DNA from: Bacteroidales bacterium UBA5536
GTDB lineage: Bacteria; Bacteroidota; Bacteroidia; Bacteroidales; F082
NCBI GenBank assembly: GCA_002426795.1
Contig: DINQ01000020.1
Coordinates: 443,017 to 507,016 of the forward strand
DNA: 64,000 nucleotides
Direction of reading: 5' to 3'
The notes under the pieces were generated by a model. The model was not told where the DNA came from. It made no database searches and was given only the letters and a program-made list of their open reading frames with translations. Shown one piece after another: positions 8,349 through 17,548 of the stretch. The number at the start of each line of letters is the position of its first letter. Within the stretch, counting starts at the first letter, position 1. Position numbers and translations under genes: made by a program.

Positions 8349-10148
8349 TTAGTATTCCTGCAAGAAGGTAATGATGTTTTGTTCGGGCCCAAGTTGAAGT
8401 TTTTTTCTAAGGCGGTAACGCCCCATTTCAACAGCCCTTATCGAGGTGTTATTGAGGGCTGCAATCTCCTTCGATGACAGATTTAGGCGCAACATGGCGC
8501 AAAGACGTTCCTCATTTTTTGTTAACGAGGGGAATGTTCCTTTTAGTTTTTGGAAAAACTCTTTATTTGATGAGTCAACTGTTTTCTGAAACTCATCCAG
8601 GTCTTTTTGTATTTGCAGGTTTTGCTGAACATTTAGAGTGAGCTCTTTGATGCGCGACTCGCGTTCATCAACCGGGGTGTTCCTAAGATTTTTTAGTTCG
8701 GTTTTTAGCTCGTGCAGAAATTTGTTCTTTTCGCCCAGATGCAAGGCAAAATTGGTGAGCTCATTCGATTTGTTTTTGAGTTCGGCTTCCATTAATTCTT
8801 CACGGGCCTTGTTAATGGCTTCTTTCTGCGATAACAATAACTGGTTCTTCTTGTTTCTGTTTTGCAATTTGCCATAGATGAGGATGGAGAAAATGACGAG
8901 CAACAACAAAGACAAGACCAGGAGTAACTGTTGAAAACCTGTTATTTTCGATTCACGCTGCAACAATGCAATCTCGTTGTCTTTGAGCTCCAATTCCTTC
9001 TCTTTTAGATCCAGCGCGAAACGCGTTTGCATTTCATCGAGCTGCTCAGCTTTGTTACGTGAAAAAATGGAATCTTTGTAGCTGGTAAAAAGTTTGAAAT
9101 GCTCGAAGGCTTTTTTTAGGTTTTCCTTGCCTTCATAGGCAATAGATAAACCCTCGTTGGCATCCCGTAAGCCAGCCAGATCTGTTTTCATTTTGGATAA
9201 TTCTACAGCGTCAAGGTAAGTTTTAATAGCTACATCAAACTGCTTCGATTGATTGTAGTGCTTTCCCAATTCGAGAAGTGATTTGATTATACCTTCTGTA
9301 TTGTTTGATTTTCTGTCGAGTTCTGCGCTTTTTTTAAAATAGTTTTCAGCATTATCAACTTCATTCAGAGCAGAATAAGTCAATCCCATATTGCGGTAGT
9401 TAACAGCAAGGTTTGCCAGTAAGTTATATTTCTGGTTGATGGCGATAGCCTGATTGTAGTAATCCAAAGCAGTGTTGAAGTCTTCCTTAAGGCGGTATAT
9501 CTCACCAATGTTGTTGAGTGATGCCGCAATGTCTTTTTGGTCGCCAATTTGTTTTCTGAGTTGATAGGCAGTTTGAAAATATTCAGCAGCTGCGGTGTAG
9601 TCTTTTTGGTAATAGAAAATTCCACCAATAGAATTGTAGGCGAGCGCCATTTCTTTTTTATCGTCACTTAAACTCGCATGTTCGAGTGCTTTGTTAAAAT
9701 ATGACATGCCCTGGTTATAATCGTAGTTGTTGGTGATGTAGATTTGGCCGAGCTTGTTATACAATCTTGCAAGTTGCTGATTGTTTTTCAGTTTTTGAAA
9801 ATGCTTGATGCTGATGAGGTAATAGTTGATAGTTGGCTGAAAATTGTGCTTGATTTCAAATAGTTGTCCCATTACCATATTCGAAAAGGCGCACGACTCC
9901 ACATTTTTCAGCTGATTGGCCAGCGAAAGGGCTCTTTTGCTGTAATATAAAGCACGTTCAGGATCAGATTCGCTGTAATAAATTGCCAGTGCGTTAAGCG
10001 TACTCACCATTTCTACACTGTCATTCAGTAAGGTAAGCCGCCTGATGAGGCTGTCCGAAACAAAAGGCTGTGAATTAGTGGATGGAATAATACCCAATAA
10101 TATCGCGGTTAGAATCAGAAGGAATATAGAAAGTTTATGGCTGCCCAT
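8349..10148 (-). CDS. Membrane-anchored TPR protein with C-terminal LuxR-like HTH
   Basis: 599 residues: signal/anchor at 1-27 (LSIFLLILTAILLGIIPS), a series of tetratricopeptide repeats (about 35-360; e.g. ALAYNSIGGIFYYQKDYTAAAEYF), a transmembrane helix (about 397-417; LLLVLSLLLLVIFSILIYG), a coiled coil (420-520) and a C-terminal LuxR/GerE-type HTH (LSSKEIAALNNTSIRAVEMGRYRLRKK). Periplasmic TPRs joined across the membrane to a cytoplasmic HTH is a common Bacteroidota regulator layout; the signal sensed is unknown. A strong promoter (TTTG-N21-TAAATTTG) lies about 10 bp before a predicted start site near the ATG, so the mRNA leader is very short. Confidence 0.85.
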   Translation of the reverse strand: MGSHKLSIFLLILTAILLGIIPSTNSQPFVSDSLIRRLTLLNDSVEMVSTLNALAIYYSESDPERALYYSKRALSLANQLKNVESCAFSNMVMGQLFEIKHNFQPTINYYLISIKHFQKLKNNQQLARLYNKLGQIYITNNYDYNQGMSYFNKALEHASLSDDKKEMALAYNSIGGIFYYQKDYTAAAEYFQTAYQLRKQIGDQKDIAASLNNIGEIYRLKEDFNTALDYYNQAIAINQKYNLLANLAVNYRNMGLTYSALNEVDNAENYFKKSAELDRKSNNTEGIIKSLLELGKHYNQSKQFDVAIKTYLDAVELSKMKTDLAGLRDANEGLSIAYEGKENLKKAFEHFKLFTSYKDSIFSRNKAEQLDEMQTRFALDLKEKELELKDNEIALLQRESKITGFQQLLLVLSLLLLVIFSILIYGKLQNRNKKNQLLLSQKEAINKAREELMEAELKNKSNELTNFALHLGEKNKFLHELKTELKNLRNTPVDERESRIKELTLNVQQNLQIQKDLDEFQKTVDSSNKEFFQKLKGTFPSLTKNEERLCAMLRLNLSSKEIAALNNTSIRAVEMGRYRLRKKLQLGPEQNIITFLQEY

Positions 10149-10164
10149 CTGCTTGTGATTAAGG

Positions 10165-10197
10165 CAAATTTACAGAATTTTAGCTCTTATGGCCAAA
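10165..10197 (-). promoter_or_regulatory. Promoter of the TPR/HTH regulator gene
   Basis: On the minus strand, TTTG (10194-10197) and TAAATTTG (10165-10172) are separated by 21 bp, matching the Bacteroidota primary-sigma consensus. Predicted transcription start is near 10158, about 10 nt before the ATG at 10148. Confidence 0.75.
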
Positions 10198-10237
10198 AAG
10201 CTTTATTCACAGAAATTGAGTGAAATAGCCTAATAAT

Positions 10238-10522
10238 TTATTCATAGGGATCAGTCACCGGAATAACGTAGTATTCTCCCGTTCTAGGATCTTTGTAAAA
10301 CTTAGAATAGCCGTTGATGCTTTCAATGTTTGCATCCACATTACCCTTGATAAACACCGTGTTTTCAATGTCAACAGTGCCTTTCACCTCAACAGCTCCG
10401 GTATTTTGCACGTGCATGGGAAGCAATCTGGGGAAAATTCCCGTATTCTGAAGAACGATTACCCAAACTCCCGCAGCGATCAAAATCAAGATATTTCTAA
10501 AAAATTTAAAATGCTGTTCCAT
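10238..10522 (-). CDS. Small membrane-anchored hypothetical protein (94 aa)
   Basis: 94 residues with one N-terminal transmembrane helix (about 10-27; ILILIAAGVWVIVLQ) and a short soluble tail in which a pattern of alternating V/I and G/N (AVEVKGTVDIENTVFIKGNVDANIESING) suggests a few beta-strands. It ends in acidic residues (VTDPYE). No family is recognised. A TAATTTTG -7 element lies at 10571-10578. It could be a cell-envelope or signalling accessory; nothing in the neighbourhood fixes a role. Confidence 0.6.
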   Translation of the reverse strand: MEQHFKFFRNILILIAAGVWVIVLQNTGIFPRLLPMHVQNTGAVEVKGTVDIENTVFIKGNVDANIESINGYSKFYKDPRTGEYYVIPVTDPYE

Positions 10523-10570
10523 ATTCAGTAGATTTTTGTTGTTTCAGAACCAAGTAGAATTGCCTCCTGT

Positions 10571-10578
10571 CAAAATTA
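10571..10578 (-). promoter_or_regulatory. -7 element (TAATTTTG) before the 94-aa protein gene
   Basis: TAATTTTG on the minus strand fits TAnnTTTG and would start transcription near 10564, about 40 nt before the ATG at 10522. No well-spaced -33 element was found, so support is partial. Confidence 0.4.
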
Positions 10579-10625
10579 AATAAATTTGATTGGGTTTGGT
10601 AAGGCAAAATAAAAAAAATGTAAGA

Positions 10626-11063
10626 TTAAAACCAGTCTGCACCTGGAATGCGAAATGGCCATGGAATAGCTAACAGGATGAGGATGAAGCTGATCAGATA
10701 ATAAATAAAAGCTTTTTTCGCGCCTGCCACCGTATTGATTACAGCCTTAGTTTTTATGTACCCTATGGTAATCAGAACAATAGCGATCAACATCAGGCTA
10801 ATGTGTTCGATCAGAAAAAATCGCAAAACAGTGTCTTTCATGGAGCTGGCAGCAAAGACTACTTTTGGACTTAGGAAATAGAGGATAAATCCAAGCAGAA
10901 GCTGAACATGAGCGGTTATCATGGTGAAAAGACTGAGTTTTCTAATATTACTTCCGCGGCCTGAAAACGCATTTTGAGCCATGTAGAATAAGCTTGCCAA
11001 AATCAATAACAGAAAAAGCCATCGGAGTCCTGAGTGACTTCTTAATAAAATGTGATAGAGCAT
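10626..11063 (-). CDS. Four-helix membrane protein of unknown function (145 aa)
   Basis: 145 residues forming four hydrophobic helices (about 12-30, 45-66, 83-103 and 119-137). Histidines occur near helix ends (YHILLRSHSGLRW at the N-terminus, TAHVQLL in helix 2, EHISLM in helix 3). Small Bacteroidota proteins of this shape are sometimes labelled cytochrome-b-like, and the spaced histidines make haem binding possible, but this is not shown. It lies 65 bp downstream of the ABC ATPase gene; a TATTTTTG -7 element at 11107-11114 may give it its own promoter. Confidence 0.7.
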   Translation of the reverse strand: MLYHILLRSHSGLRWLFLLLILASLFYMAQNAFSGRGSNIRKLSLFTMITAHVQLLLGFILYFLSPKVVFAASSMKDTVLRFFLIEHISLMLIAIVLITIGYIKTKAVINTVAGAKKAFIYYLISFILILLAIPWPFRIPGADWF

Positions 11064-11128
11064 AGGTGATTTTTATAACTATAAACAATTAGATTGAAAA
11101 GGAGTTCAAAAATAACAGAAATAGTCCT

Positions 11129-12190
11129 TCAAAGCTGTTTTTGCATAAAAGTAATATCGGAAGGTTCTATATGCAACCATACTTTATCGCCAATTTGGTG
11201 TCTTATTTGATGCTCATTTTTTTCGTCTTGCCTTACAAAGATGGGCATTCCGGCATCGAGAAGTATTTCTTGACCAAAGGGAAGTTTTTGGATATGCTTT
11301 ATTTCAGCCGGAAAACAGTTAGTCCGAAAAGATAAAGGCTTGTGCTGATATAGCTCTACTTTGTTTTCTTTGAAAAAGATGCATCCATCGCCTGCAGGGA
11401 AATTTGCTTCCAATTGGATTTCTAAGTCGCCGATTTTGGCAAATTTTTCGCTGAATTGAGCTTTAGTTATCAACCTGGCAGGAAAAAAATTCCTATTTCC
11501 AGTCAGGTGAGCCACAAATTTATTGGCCGGATATTGCGCTATTGATTCTGGACTGCCTGTTTGCAACAAACTGCCATTGTGCATAATCCCCATAGTATCG
11601 GCCAACCTGACTCCCTCATCAAAATCATGTGTGACATGTAAAATCGTTAATCCTTTTTTGTTAAGCGTCTTAAAAAACTGGATCATTTCTGATTTCAACT
11701 CCACATCAAGGCCTGAAAGTGGTTCGTCGAGCAGGAGAATTTCGGGTTCGGATGCGAAAATTCTGGCCAGAGCAACCCGTTGGGCTTCTCCTCCTGAAAG
11801 ACCAGTCGTTTTTCGATGAAGCAAGTCATGGATGCCAAAATTTTCTGCGAGTTGCTTGATATTTTCCTTTTTCTGCAATGCCGACATATTTTTGGATTGT
11901 ATGGCGTAGCCAATATTTTGCGCAACATTCAAGTGTGGAAAAAGCATTACATGCTGGAAAAGGTATCCAATCTTTCGCTTGTAAGGCTGAACTTTTCTCA
12001 AGTCAATACCGTTTAGCAAAATCTTCCCCTCATCCGGTTTTTCAAATCCGCTGATCAAATCGAGTAGCAGCGATTTTCCTGAACCGCTTGGACCAAGCAG
12101 TACAAAGTAACTACCTGCTGCAATTTGCAGGTCAAATGACCCAAGCTGAAATTGCCCGATGCTTTTTTTAATGTTTCTAATGTCGAGCAT
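11129..12190 (-). CDS. ABC transporter ATPase, tungstate/molybdate type (WtpC/ModC-like)
   Basis: 353 residues. Walker A is LLGPSGSGKS (about 32-41), the signature is LSGGEAQRVALARI, Walker B is ILLLDEPLSGLD, and the switch His is in LHVTHDFDEG. A C-terminal regulatory part (about 235-350) has beta-rich TOBE/MOP-like character. The start overlaps the permease gene by 14 bp, so translation is probably coupled. This layout and the type of permease point to tungstate or molybdate import; sulfate or iron cannot be ruled out by the ATPase alone. No binding-protein gene adjoins it; the likely partner is the WtpA-like lipoprotein at 19359-20309. Confidence 0.82.
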   Translation of the reverse strand: MLDIRNIKKSIGQFQLGSFDLQIAAGSYFVLLGPSGSGKSLLLDLISGFEKPDEGKILLNGIDLRKVQPYKRKIGYLFQHVMLFPHLNVAQNIGYAIQSKNMSALQKKENIKQLAENFGIHDLLHRKTTGLSGGEAQRVALARIFASEPEILLLDEPLSGLDVELKSEMIQFFKTLNKKGLTILHVTHDFDEGVRLADTMGIMHNGSLLQTGSPESIAQYPANKFVAHLTGNRNFFPARLITKAQFSEKFAKIGDLEIQLEANFPAGDGCIFFKENKVELYQHKPLSFRTNCFPAEIKHIQKLPFGQEILLDAGMPIFVRQDEKNEHQIRHQIGDKVWLHIEPSDITFMQKQL

Positions 12191-12974
12191 GGGCAGTTTT
12201 ATTGGAGAGGTAACGAAGTGCTACAAAAACAACCAGACTGATCAGTAAAAACAAGGCTGCGATACGTTGAGCTTCCTGCAGGCCATAAGCATTCAAACGG
12301 TCGTAAATCATTACAGGCGTAATCATGGGGTGGTAGGCCAAAATGACAACAGCACCAAACTCGCTCATGGCCCTGCCAAACATCATGACAAACCCACTTA
12401 AAATGCCTCTTTGTGCCAAAGGCAGGCTTACCGTAAAAAATACCCTCCACGGTCCTGCACCCAGGTTTTCAGCAACTTTTTCGTAGCCACTTCCGATTGT
12501 TTCAAAAGTGTCGCGCGCTGCGTGATAAAGAAATGGGAGACTAACAAAAGCCATGGCAACCGCGACGCCCAGTGAAGTATCTACAAAAGTGAAACCTATA
12601 GATTGAGCAATATTACCCACAGTGCTGTTCCTGTTTAATAAGCCAAGCAACGCTATTCCGGCGGCTGAATGCGGTATCATCACCGGCAAATCAATGATGG
12701 CATTAAGCAGATTTTTGAACCGAAACTGTTTTCTGGCAACAATCCATGCGAGGGGAATGACGAAAAGACCAGATACAAAAGTTGCAGCGAAGGCTGTACT
12801 TAGCGTAAAAGCAATGCTTTGCATCACAGTTGAATCCTTCGTGGGGGCAAATAATCCATGAAGGCCTGGAGCAAGCAGCAGCCGTAGTAAAGGAGTCAGG
12901 ACAAACAACAAAACCAATCCACCTAAAATACTGAAAACGAGCGATAAACTTTGTGTGTGTATGCTTTTGTTCAT
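12177..12974 (-). CDS. ABC transporter permease, tungstate/molybdate type (WtpB/ModB-like)
   Basis: 265 residues with six hydrophobic helices. The conserved segment DLPVMIPHSAAGIALLGLL is typical of ModB/WtpB/CysT permeases, and the cytoplasmic EAA loop that contacts the ATPase is AENLGAGPWRVFFTVSLPLA. It is the first gene of a two-gene unit with the ATPase (14-bp overlap). The specificity call (W or Mo) rests on resemblance and on the ModE-like/WtpA-like genes 6-7 kb away. Confidence 0.82.
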   Translation of the reverse strand: MNKSIHTQSLSLVFSILGGLVLLFVLTPLLRLLLAPGLHGLFAPTKDSTVMQSIAFTLSTAFAATFVSGLFVIPLAWIVARKQFRFKNLLNAIIDLPVMIPHSAAGIALLGLLNRNSTVGNIAQSIGFTFVDTSLGVAVAMAFVSLPFLYHAARDTFETIGSGYEKVAENLGAGPWRVFFTVSLPLAQRGILSGFVMMFGRAMSEFGAVVILAYHPMITPVMIYDRLNAYGLQEAQRIAALFLLISLVVFVALRYLSNKTAHARH

Positions 12975-13041
12975 GTTAACTTTTCACTGTAGGCCGGTAA
13001 AATGTTCAACGTCTTTTTAAGAAACTAAGTTTAAACCTGGG

Positions 13042-14253
13042 TTAAAAATTCAGTTTCGAAAGGGTGTTGTGCGGGACCCCATCCTTGTGCAAAGTAACAT
13101 AGAGTGTTTTTAAGGCAACATAAGCCTCTGATGCATAGAAGTATCCTTCGTAAATATGACCTTCGGTACCCCATGAGTTTTTCACTTTATAATATTTGTT
13201 GCCTAGCTGGTCATAAGCCAATCCAACAATAAGCATATTGTGATCATCGGTTGTTTCGTAATCATCGTAGGTGCGCTGCCTGGTTTCGGGCGTGATCTTG
13301 GCTTCAGGAACAATTTCATCAAAGCTGTAGAGGGCTTTCAGCCGATCGGTTTTCGTCATTTTTGCGTATTTAACGCGCAGCGAATCAACCATGTTTTCCG
13401 GGTTTTCTTCTGGCACTATAGCCAGACCATTCTTCCAGGAAAAACCTTTTTCACTTACGTCTGCATCCCAGGCAACGGTATAGCCATGTTGCAGCGCAAA
13501 GTCAATTGTCGACAAGAATTCATCCAATGGAAGGTTATAGCTTTCGCCCCAAATCCAGTTGTCGGGCAATTCCATGATGAAAGGCTTATAATAATCACGG
13601 TGCGTATAGGAGGTTAGCTCAATGTAATCATCCGGATTAATGCCCGAAGTAGAAGCGTATTTCAATGGGGTATAAGTTTGTCCGTCAGCGATAAAAGTTT
13701 CCGGAACCTTACCGAGGTAGGTGTCGAGTAAAGCTTCAAAACCTTCAAACCAAACGGGTGTAAGTTTTCGGTTACTGTTTTTCATTACTGCATCGGTGTA
13801 AGCTTTCAACACATCATCCATTTCGCCATGAACATGGTTTTCTTCGCCGATCACTAGTCCGGAATAGGCTTCCTCGGTAATCAGCCCGTAGTTTTTAATA
13901 ACGTAGAAAATATCACTGAAACCACCACCACTGGCCAAATTTAGGTTGCCATGCAGGCGGATGTATTTTTTTGCCTTGTCTGCATATACGTGGCGGACCA
14001 TAAACATTTCTGAAAGATCAACGGTTTTTCCTTTGATTCGAAGTATTTCAGCTTCAACATGGCCGATTCCTGAAAAACTCCAGCAAGTGCCACTACGATA
14101 TTGGTTTTTTACCGGGGTGTGGGGCACTTCAACAGTTACGTGAAACTGGTAAGCACTCTTGGTGGCAAGGCTTGTGCTGTCTTGTGCGTTTACGCTTATC
14201 GAAATGCCAATAAAACAGACGATCAACAGCCAAAGTAAGTTCTTTTTTTTCAT
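13042..14253 (-). CDS. Secreted C1-family cysteine peptidase (aminopeptidase C/bleomycin hydrolase-like)
   Basis: 403 residues with a signal peptide (KKNLLWLLIVCFIGISISVNA). The catalytic motifs of papain-like enzymes are all present: the oxyanion Gln and nucleophile Cys in VKNQYRSGTCWSFS (about 50-63), the His in DDHNMLIVG (about 343), and the Asn in VKNSWGTEG (about 363). The long insertions between Cys and His match the bleomycin-hydrolase branch, which acts as an aminopeptidase. The signal peptide is unlike the cytosolic PepC but common in Bacteroidota. It has its own promoter (TTG-N19-TAACTTTG). The role is probably peptide digestion in the periplasm or outside the cell. Confidence 0.88.
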   Translation of the reverse strand: MKKKNLLWLLIVCFIGISISVNAQDSTSLATKSAYQFHVTVEVPHTPVKNQYRSGTCWSFSGIGHVEAEILRIKGKTVDLSEMFMVRHVYADKAKKYIRLHGNLNLASGGGFSDIFYVIKNYGLITEEAYSGLVIGEENHVHGEMDDVLKAYTDAVMKNSNRKLTPVWFEGFEALLDTYLGKVPETFIADGQTYTPLKYASTSGINPDDYIELTSYTHRDYYKPFIMELPDNWIWGESYNLPLDEFLSTIDFALQHGYTVAWDADVSEKGFSWKNGLAIVPEENPENMVDSLRVKYAKMTKTDRLKALYSFDEIVPEAKITPETRQRTYDDYETTDDHNMLIVGLAYDQLGNKYYKVKNSWGTEGHIYEGYFYASEAYVALKTLYVTLHKDGVPHNTLSKLNF

Positions 14254-14314
14254 GATAAATCCGATGTTTGATATTTTGATTTGCTTCGAAAACTGGTTAT
14301 AAATTTCCGATGAA

Positions 14315-14344
14315 CAAAGTTATCAAATTGTATTTATCATACAA
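14315..14344 (-). promoter_or_regulatory. Promoter of the C1 peptidase gene
   Basis: TTG (14342-14344) and TAACTTTG (14315-14322) on the minus strand are 19 bp apart, a full match to the Bacteroidota consensus. Predicted start near 14308 gives a leader of about 55 nt. Confidence 0.75.
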
Positions 14345-14390
14345 GTTTAGTCTGAGAACGGCTGGCCCACGACACCAGTTTTATTTAGTT

Positions 14391-15284
14391 TTAAACAAAA
14401 AACAGCACCACGCCGCCCACGCTGATGGCTGCTCCAATATAATCAAGCAGGGTGACTTTTTGTTTCAGGAAAATAGCGGCTGGAGGAATGATCAGGATAG
14501 GAACAATTGCCATGAGTGTTGAAGCAATGCCGGTTGTTGTTAACTGAATGGCTACCAATGAAAACGAAACGCCCAGAAATGGACCAAAAAATGAACCAAT
14601 GGTAATGCCGGTCATGGCTTTTGGGTTTTTAAAAGCTGTACGCACCAGGTGCATTTTGCCTGTAAAAAGGATGATGAGTGCAAAGCCGATAAATCCGGCA
14701 ATAATACGGATTTGGGTGGAGGCAAAAGCGTTGTAAGATTGCATGCCAAACTTACTGATTACCAATCCTGCAGCTTGCCCAAGTACGCCTAAAAGAGCAA
14801 AGAAAATGCCTTTAAGCGGATATTTCAGTTTGATGCTTTTACCCTGTTCTTTGCCAAAAACCGTGATGATAATACCAGTAACAGTCAGTGTCATACCGGC
14901 CAGATGAATGCCACGCATTTGTTCGCCAAGAATCAACCAACCAAGCAGGGCCGTTACAGGAGGCACAAAAGTCATGATCAGCATAGCGATACGGGAACTG
15001 ATGAGTCGGTAGCTGTGAAAAAGAAAATAGTCACCAAAAACAAAACCAACCAGACCAGAAAGAGAAAGCCATATCCATTGGTGCGCACCGGCGTCCACCG
15101 GTAAAGGCAACCCTCTGTATACAAACCCGAAAACACTCAAAAAAACGAAGGCAAAGGCCAATCGTGTGATGTTAACAGCCAACGAACCCACACGTTTGGT
15201 GGCCACTTCAAAAGACAAAGCAGTGATCGTCCAGAAAACAGCTACAAGCAGTGAAGCAAGCTCACCAGAATAGGTTTGAAGCAT
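14391..15284 (-). CDS. EamA/DMT-family transporter
   Basis: 297 residues, about ten transmembrane helices in two EamA repeats (first near VAVFWTITALSFEVATKRVG, second near LLGVLGQAAGLVISKFGMQ). It is a second paralogue of the exporter family seen at 1157-2047, but clearly divergent. The substrate is unknown. It is a single gene with a -7 element (TACTTTTG) 23 bp upstream of its ATG; the neighbouring genes on both sides have separate signals. Confidence 0.85.
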   Translation of the reverse strand: MLQTYSGELASLLVAVFWTITALSFEVATKRVGSLAVNITRLAFAFVFLSVFGFVYRGLPLPVDAGAHQWIWLSLSGLVGFVFGDYFLFHSYRLISSRIAMLIMTFVPPVTALLGWLILGEQMRGIHLAGMTLTVTGIIITVFGKEQGKSIKLKYPLKGIFFALLGVLGQAAGLVISKFGMQSYNAFASTQIRIIAGFIGFALIILFTGKMHLVRTAFKNPKAMTGITIGSFFGPFLGVSFSLVAIQLTTTGIASTLMAIVPILIIPPAAIFLKQKVTLLDYIGAAISVGGVVLFFV

Positions 15285-15306
15285 GATGTTTGATTTGTAA
15301 AAAGGG

Positions 15307-15314
15307 CAAAAGTA
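15307..15314 (-). promoter_or_regulatory. -7 element (TACTTTTG) before the EamA gene
   Basis: TACTTTTG on the minus strand fits TAnnTTTG and places the start near 15300, about 15 nt before the ATG at 15284. The -33 region has only TTTTTC at the right distance. Confidence 0.5.
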
Positions 15315-15335
15315 GCGTTTTTCTTTTCTGAAAAA

Positions 15336-16769
15336 CTATCGGCGAATGGTAAACAAAGCGATTACACTGTATATTTCGAGACGCCCAAGCAACATGCTGA
15401 CACTGAGGATTAATTTCGCAAGGTCGGGCAGGTTTCCAAAGTTTGCCATCGAACTGACTCTTGAAAATCCAGGGCCAACATTACCGAGTGTTGCTGCAGC
15501 TGCAGAAAAGGATGTCATCAGGTCGATATCCATAGCTGCCAACAGGGTTGTGGTAACCAAAAGAGTAAACACATATAGCACAATGAAGAGCATGGTTTGC
15601 CGCTCCAGTTGTTCGCTGATGAGCTTGTTGTCAATTTTGAGCGAGAAGACGGCATTTGGATGGCGGATAAATTTAACCTGCTTATTCAATGCCTTGAAAA
15701 AGAGGTAAACACGGTCAAACTTGAGCCCCCCTGAGGTTGATCCTGCCATAGCACACTGTATGATAAAATACAGCATCACAATTTGGGTGAATACAGGCCA
15801 GTTTGCGGTATCAGCTGTGGCAAATCCTGTTGTTGTTCCCACACTGATAACCTGAAATGAACTGTAGCGCAGGGCACTCCACCAATCATAAAAATGATCG
15901 TGATACAATTTTAGAGCTACCAGAAAAATCCCCAAAAACATCACAATCACATAACTTCTTACCAGCTTCGAAGTGAAAATATTTTCCTTGCTGCCAATAA
16001 TGGTGCCGAATAAAATGCCGAAGTGAATTCCCGAAAGCAACATAAACAGCATGATAATACTTTCAATTACTGGACTGTTATAATAGGCAACACTGGTGTT
16101 TTTGGTCGAAAAACCACCTGTAGCAATAGTGGCAAAGGAGTGGTTCACTGCATCGAACCAGTTCATGCCGGCAATACGAAGCGAAATGGTCTCGGCCAAA
16201 GTGAGTCCCAGATAAACCACGACCAGAATTCTGATGGTAGTGCGGGCTTTGTAATGAAAATTCGATTTTGACAGCTCACTCATTTCAGTATTGAGTAAGG
16301 TAATCCGAGCGTTTTTGGCATGTGGAAGGATCAACAAGACAAAAATAATGATGCCTACACCGCCAATCCAGTGCGTGGACGAACGCCAAAAAAGCAAGCC
16401 ATAAGGAAGTCCCTCTATGTTATTCAGTACGGTGGATCCGGTTGTCGTGAAACCGGATACGCTTTCAAAAAACGCATTGGCCAGGGTAAATTCGCCACCC
16501 CACATGATGTAGGGCAACATGCCGATCGTACAGGTAATTAACCAACCGGCCACCACGATAATGATGCCTTCAGGAAAACTGATGCTGTCGTAATTGGCCG
16601 AAAACACGAGCGGAAAAAGCCCGAAAATGATACAAATCAGGGCTGTAAACAACAAAGCTGTAGTTGGTGCGGGGTCCATAAATACTGAAAGGATCCACGA
16701 AATCAGCAAAAAGACGGCATTGAACAGCAATACATATCCCAAATACTTAATAACAACTTCTGCTCTCAT
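15336..16769 (-). CDS. trkH: Trk-type potassium uptake protein TrkH
   Basis: 477 residues, the usual TrkH length. Repeated M1-P-M2 units are visible, with selectivity-filter-like loops such as SGFTTTGSTVLNNIEG (about 105), ATGGFSTKNTSV (about 217), VGTTTGFATADTANWP (about 310) and LGNVGPGFSRV (about 435), each contributing one glycine of the pore. It imports potassium through the inner membrane, normally gated by the cytosolic ring protein TrkA, which is not in this window. The gene follows an orphan HAMP protein by 17 bp, and the two are probably cotranscribed. Confidence 0.92.
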   Translation of the reverse strand: MRAEVVIKYLGYVLLFNAVFLLISWILSVFMDPAPTTALLFTALICIIFGLFPLVFSANYDSISFPEGIIIVVAGWLITCTIGMLPYIMWGGEFTLANAFFESVSGFTTTGSTVLNNIEGLPYGLLFWRSSTHWIGGVGIIIFVLLILPHAKNARITLLNTEMSELSKSNFHYKARTTIRILVVVYLGLTLAETISLRIAGMNWFDAVNHSFATIATGGFSTKNTSVAYYNSPVIESIIMLFMLLSGIHFGILFGTIIGSKENIFTSKLVRSYVIVMFLGIFLVALKLYHDHFYDWWSALRYSSFQVISVGTTTGFATADTANWPVFTQIVMLYFIIQCAMAGSTSGGLKFDRVYLFFKALNKQVKFIRHPNAVFSLKIDNKLISEQLERQTMLFIVLYVFTLLVTTTLLAAMDIDLMTSFSAAAATLGNVGPGFSRVSSMANFGNLPDLAKLILSVSMLLGRLEIYSVIALFTIRR

Positions 16770-16786
16770 GATAACAAGTAGTCAAA

Positions 16787-17548
16787 TTAGTCTTTTCGCG
16801 AATAGCGAATGATCATTTTGTTTACCTCGCGCTCCAATTCTTTGATTTCGTCTTCCGATCGGATATTAGTTTCCAGCAAACGATCGTCGGGATGGTGGGT
16901 TTTAATGGCTTTGATCAGGCGTTTGAGCGGGTTGACAAACTGAACGTTGATATAGAAATTAAGCAAAACAGAAAATAACAAGGCTCCGATAATCGCGACA
17001 ATTCCGGGCATAATTGCGCGATGCGCTTTGTCTTTGAGGGTTGAAGCCTCTTCGTAAAGGTTGTTCTGATTGAGTGTCATCAAGTCGTCGACAAAACCTT
17101 TGGTTTCCAGAAAGTCCTGGTGAATGTTGTGCTCATACCAGGTGATGTTACCTTCTTTTTGTGTGTCGACAATCGGCATTTGCCATTTCGACCTGTAAAA
17201 GTGGTAAGCATCGGAAATACTGTCGACAACAGCTTGTTCGTTTTTCTCTGTTACATTTTTTTTTGCAAGCTCCAGTGCATCCAGAAACAGACTGTCTGCC
17301 TCTTCCAGAATGCCACGTCCTCTTTCCCATTGTCCAAGCATCAAAAGCAAAATGCCACTGTCTTCGCGTTCGAGCGCTTCGAGCATCGAACGGGATGCCA
17401 CGATGGTTTTGTAATTGTTATCGATCAGCGAAGAAACCGTTTTTCCAAGGTTTAAAAATTCAAAAATAGAGATTGATCCTGCAACAATGAGTAAACTTAC
17501 CAGCAGCATGAAGCCCGCCAGTAGTTTCGATTTCAGTTTTCTTTTCAT
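16787..17548 (-). CDS. Orphan HAMP-domain membrane sensor without kinase domain
   Basis: 253 residues: TM1 (about 8-30; LLAGFMLLVSLLIVAGSISIF), a periplasmic mostly helical domain (31-178) like the four-helix-bundle sensor of MCPs and some histidine kinases, TM2 (about 180-203; GIVAIIGALLFSVLLNFYI), then a HAMP domain (204-250; VNPLKRLIKAIK ... EDEIKELEREVNKMI) that ends the protein. No kinase or MCP domain follows; after the stop only 17 bp separate it from trkH. It may have lost its transmitter or may signal through protein contacts. Several TAnnTTTG elements lie upstream (17614-17644). Confidence 0.75.
   Translation of the reverse strand: MKRKLKSKLLAGFMLLVSLLIVAGSISIFEFLNLGKTVSSLIDNNYKTIVASRSMLEALEREDSGILLLMLGQWERGRGILEEADSLFLDALELAKKNVTEKNEQAVVDSISDAYHFYRSKWQMPIVDTQKEGNITWYEHNIHQDFLETKGFVDDLMTLNQNNLYEEASTLKDKAHRAIMPGIVAIIGALLFSVLLNFYINVQFVNPLKRLIKAIKTHHPDDRLLETNIRSEDEIKELEREVNKMIIRYSRKD

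Noticed and set aside
10581..10588. TAAATTTG on the plus strand
   Set aside because: It fits the -7 consensus, but no plus-strand gene follows; expected by chance in AT-rich DNA.
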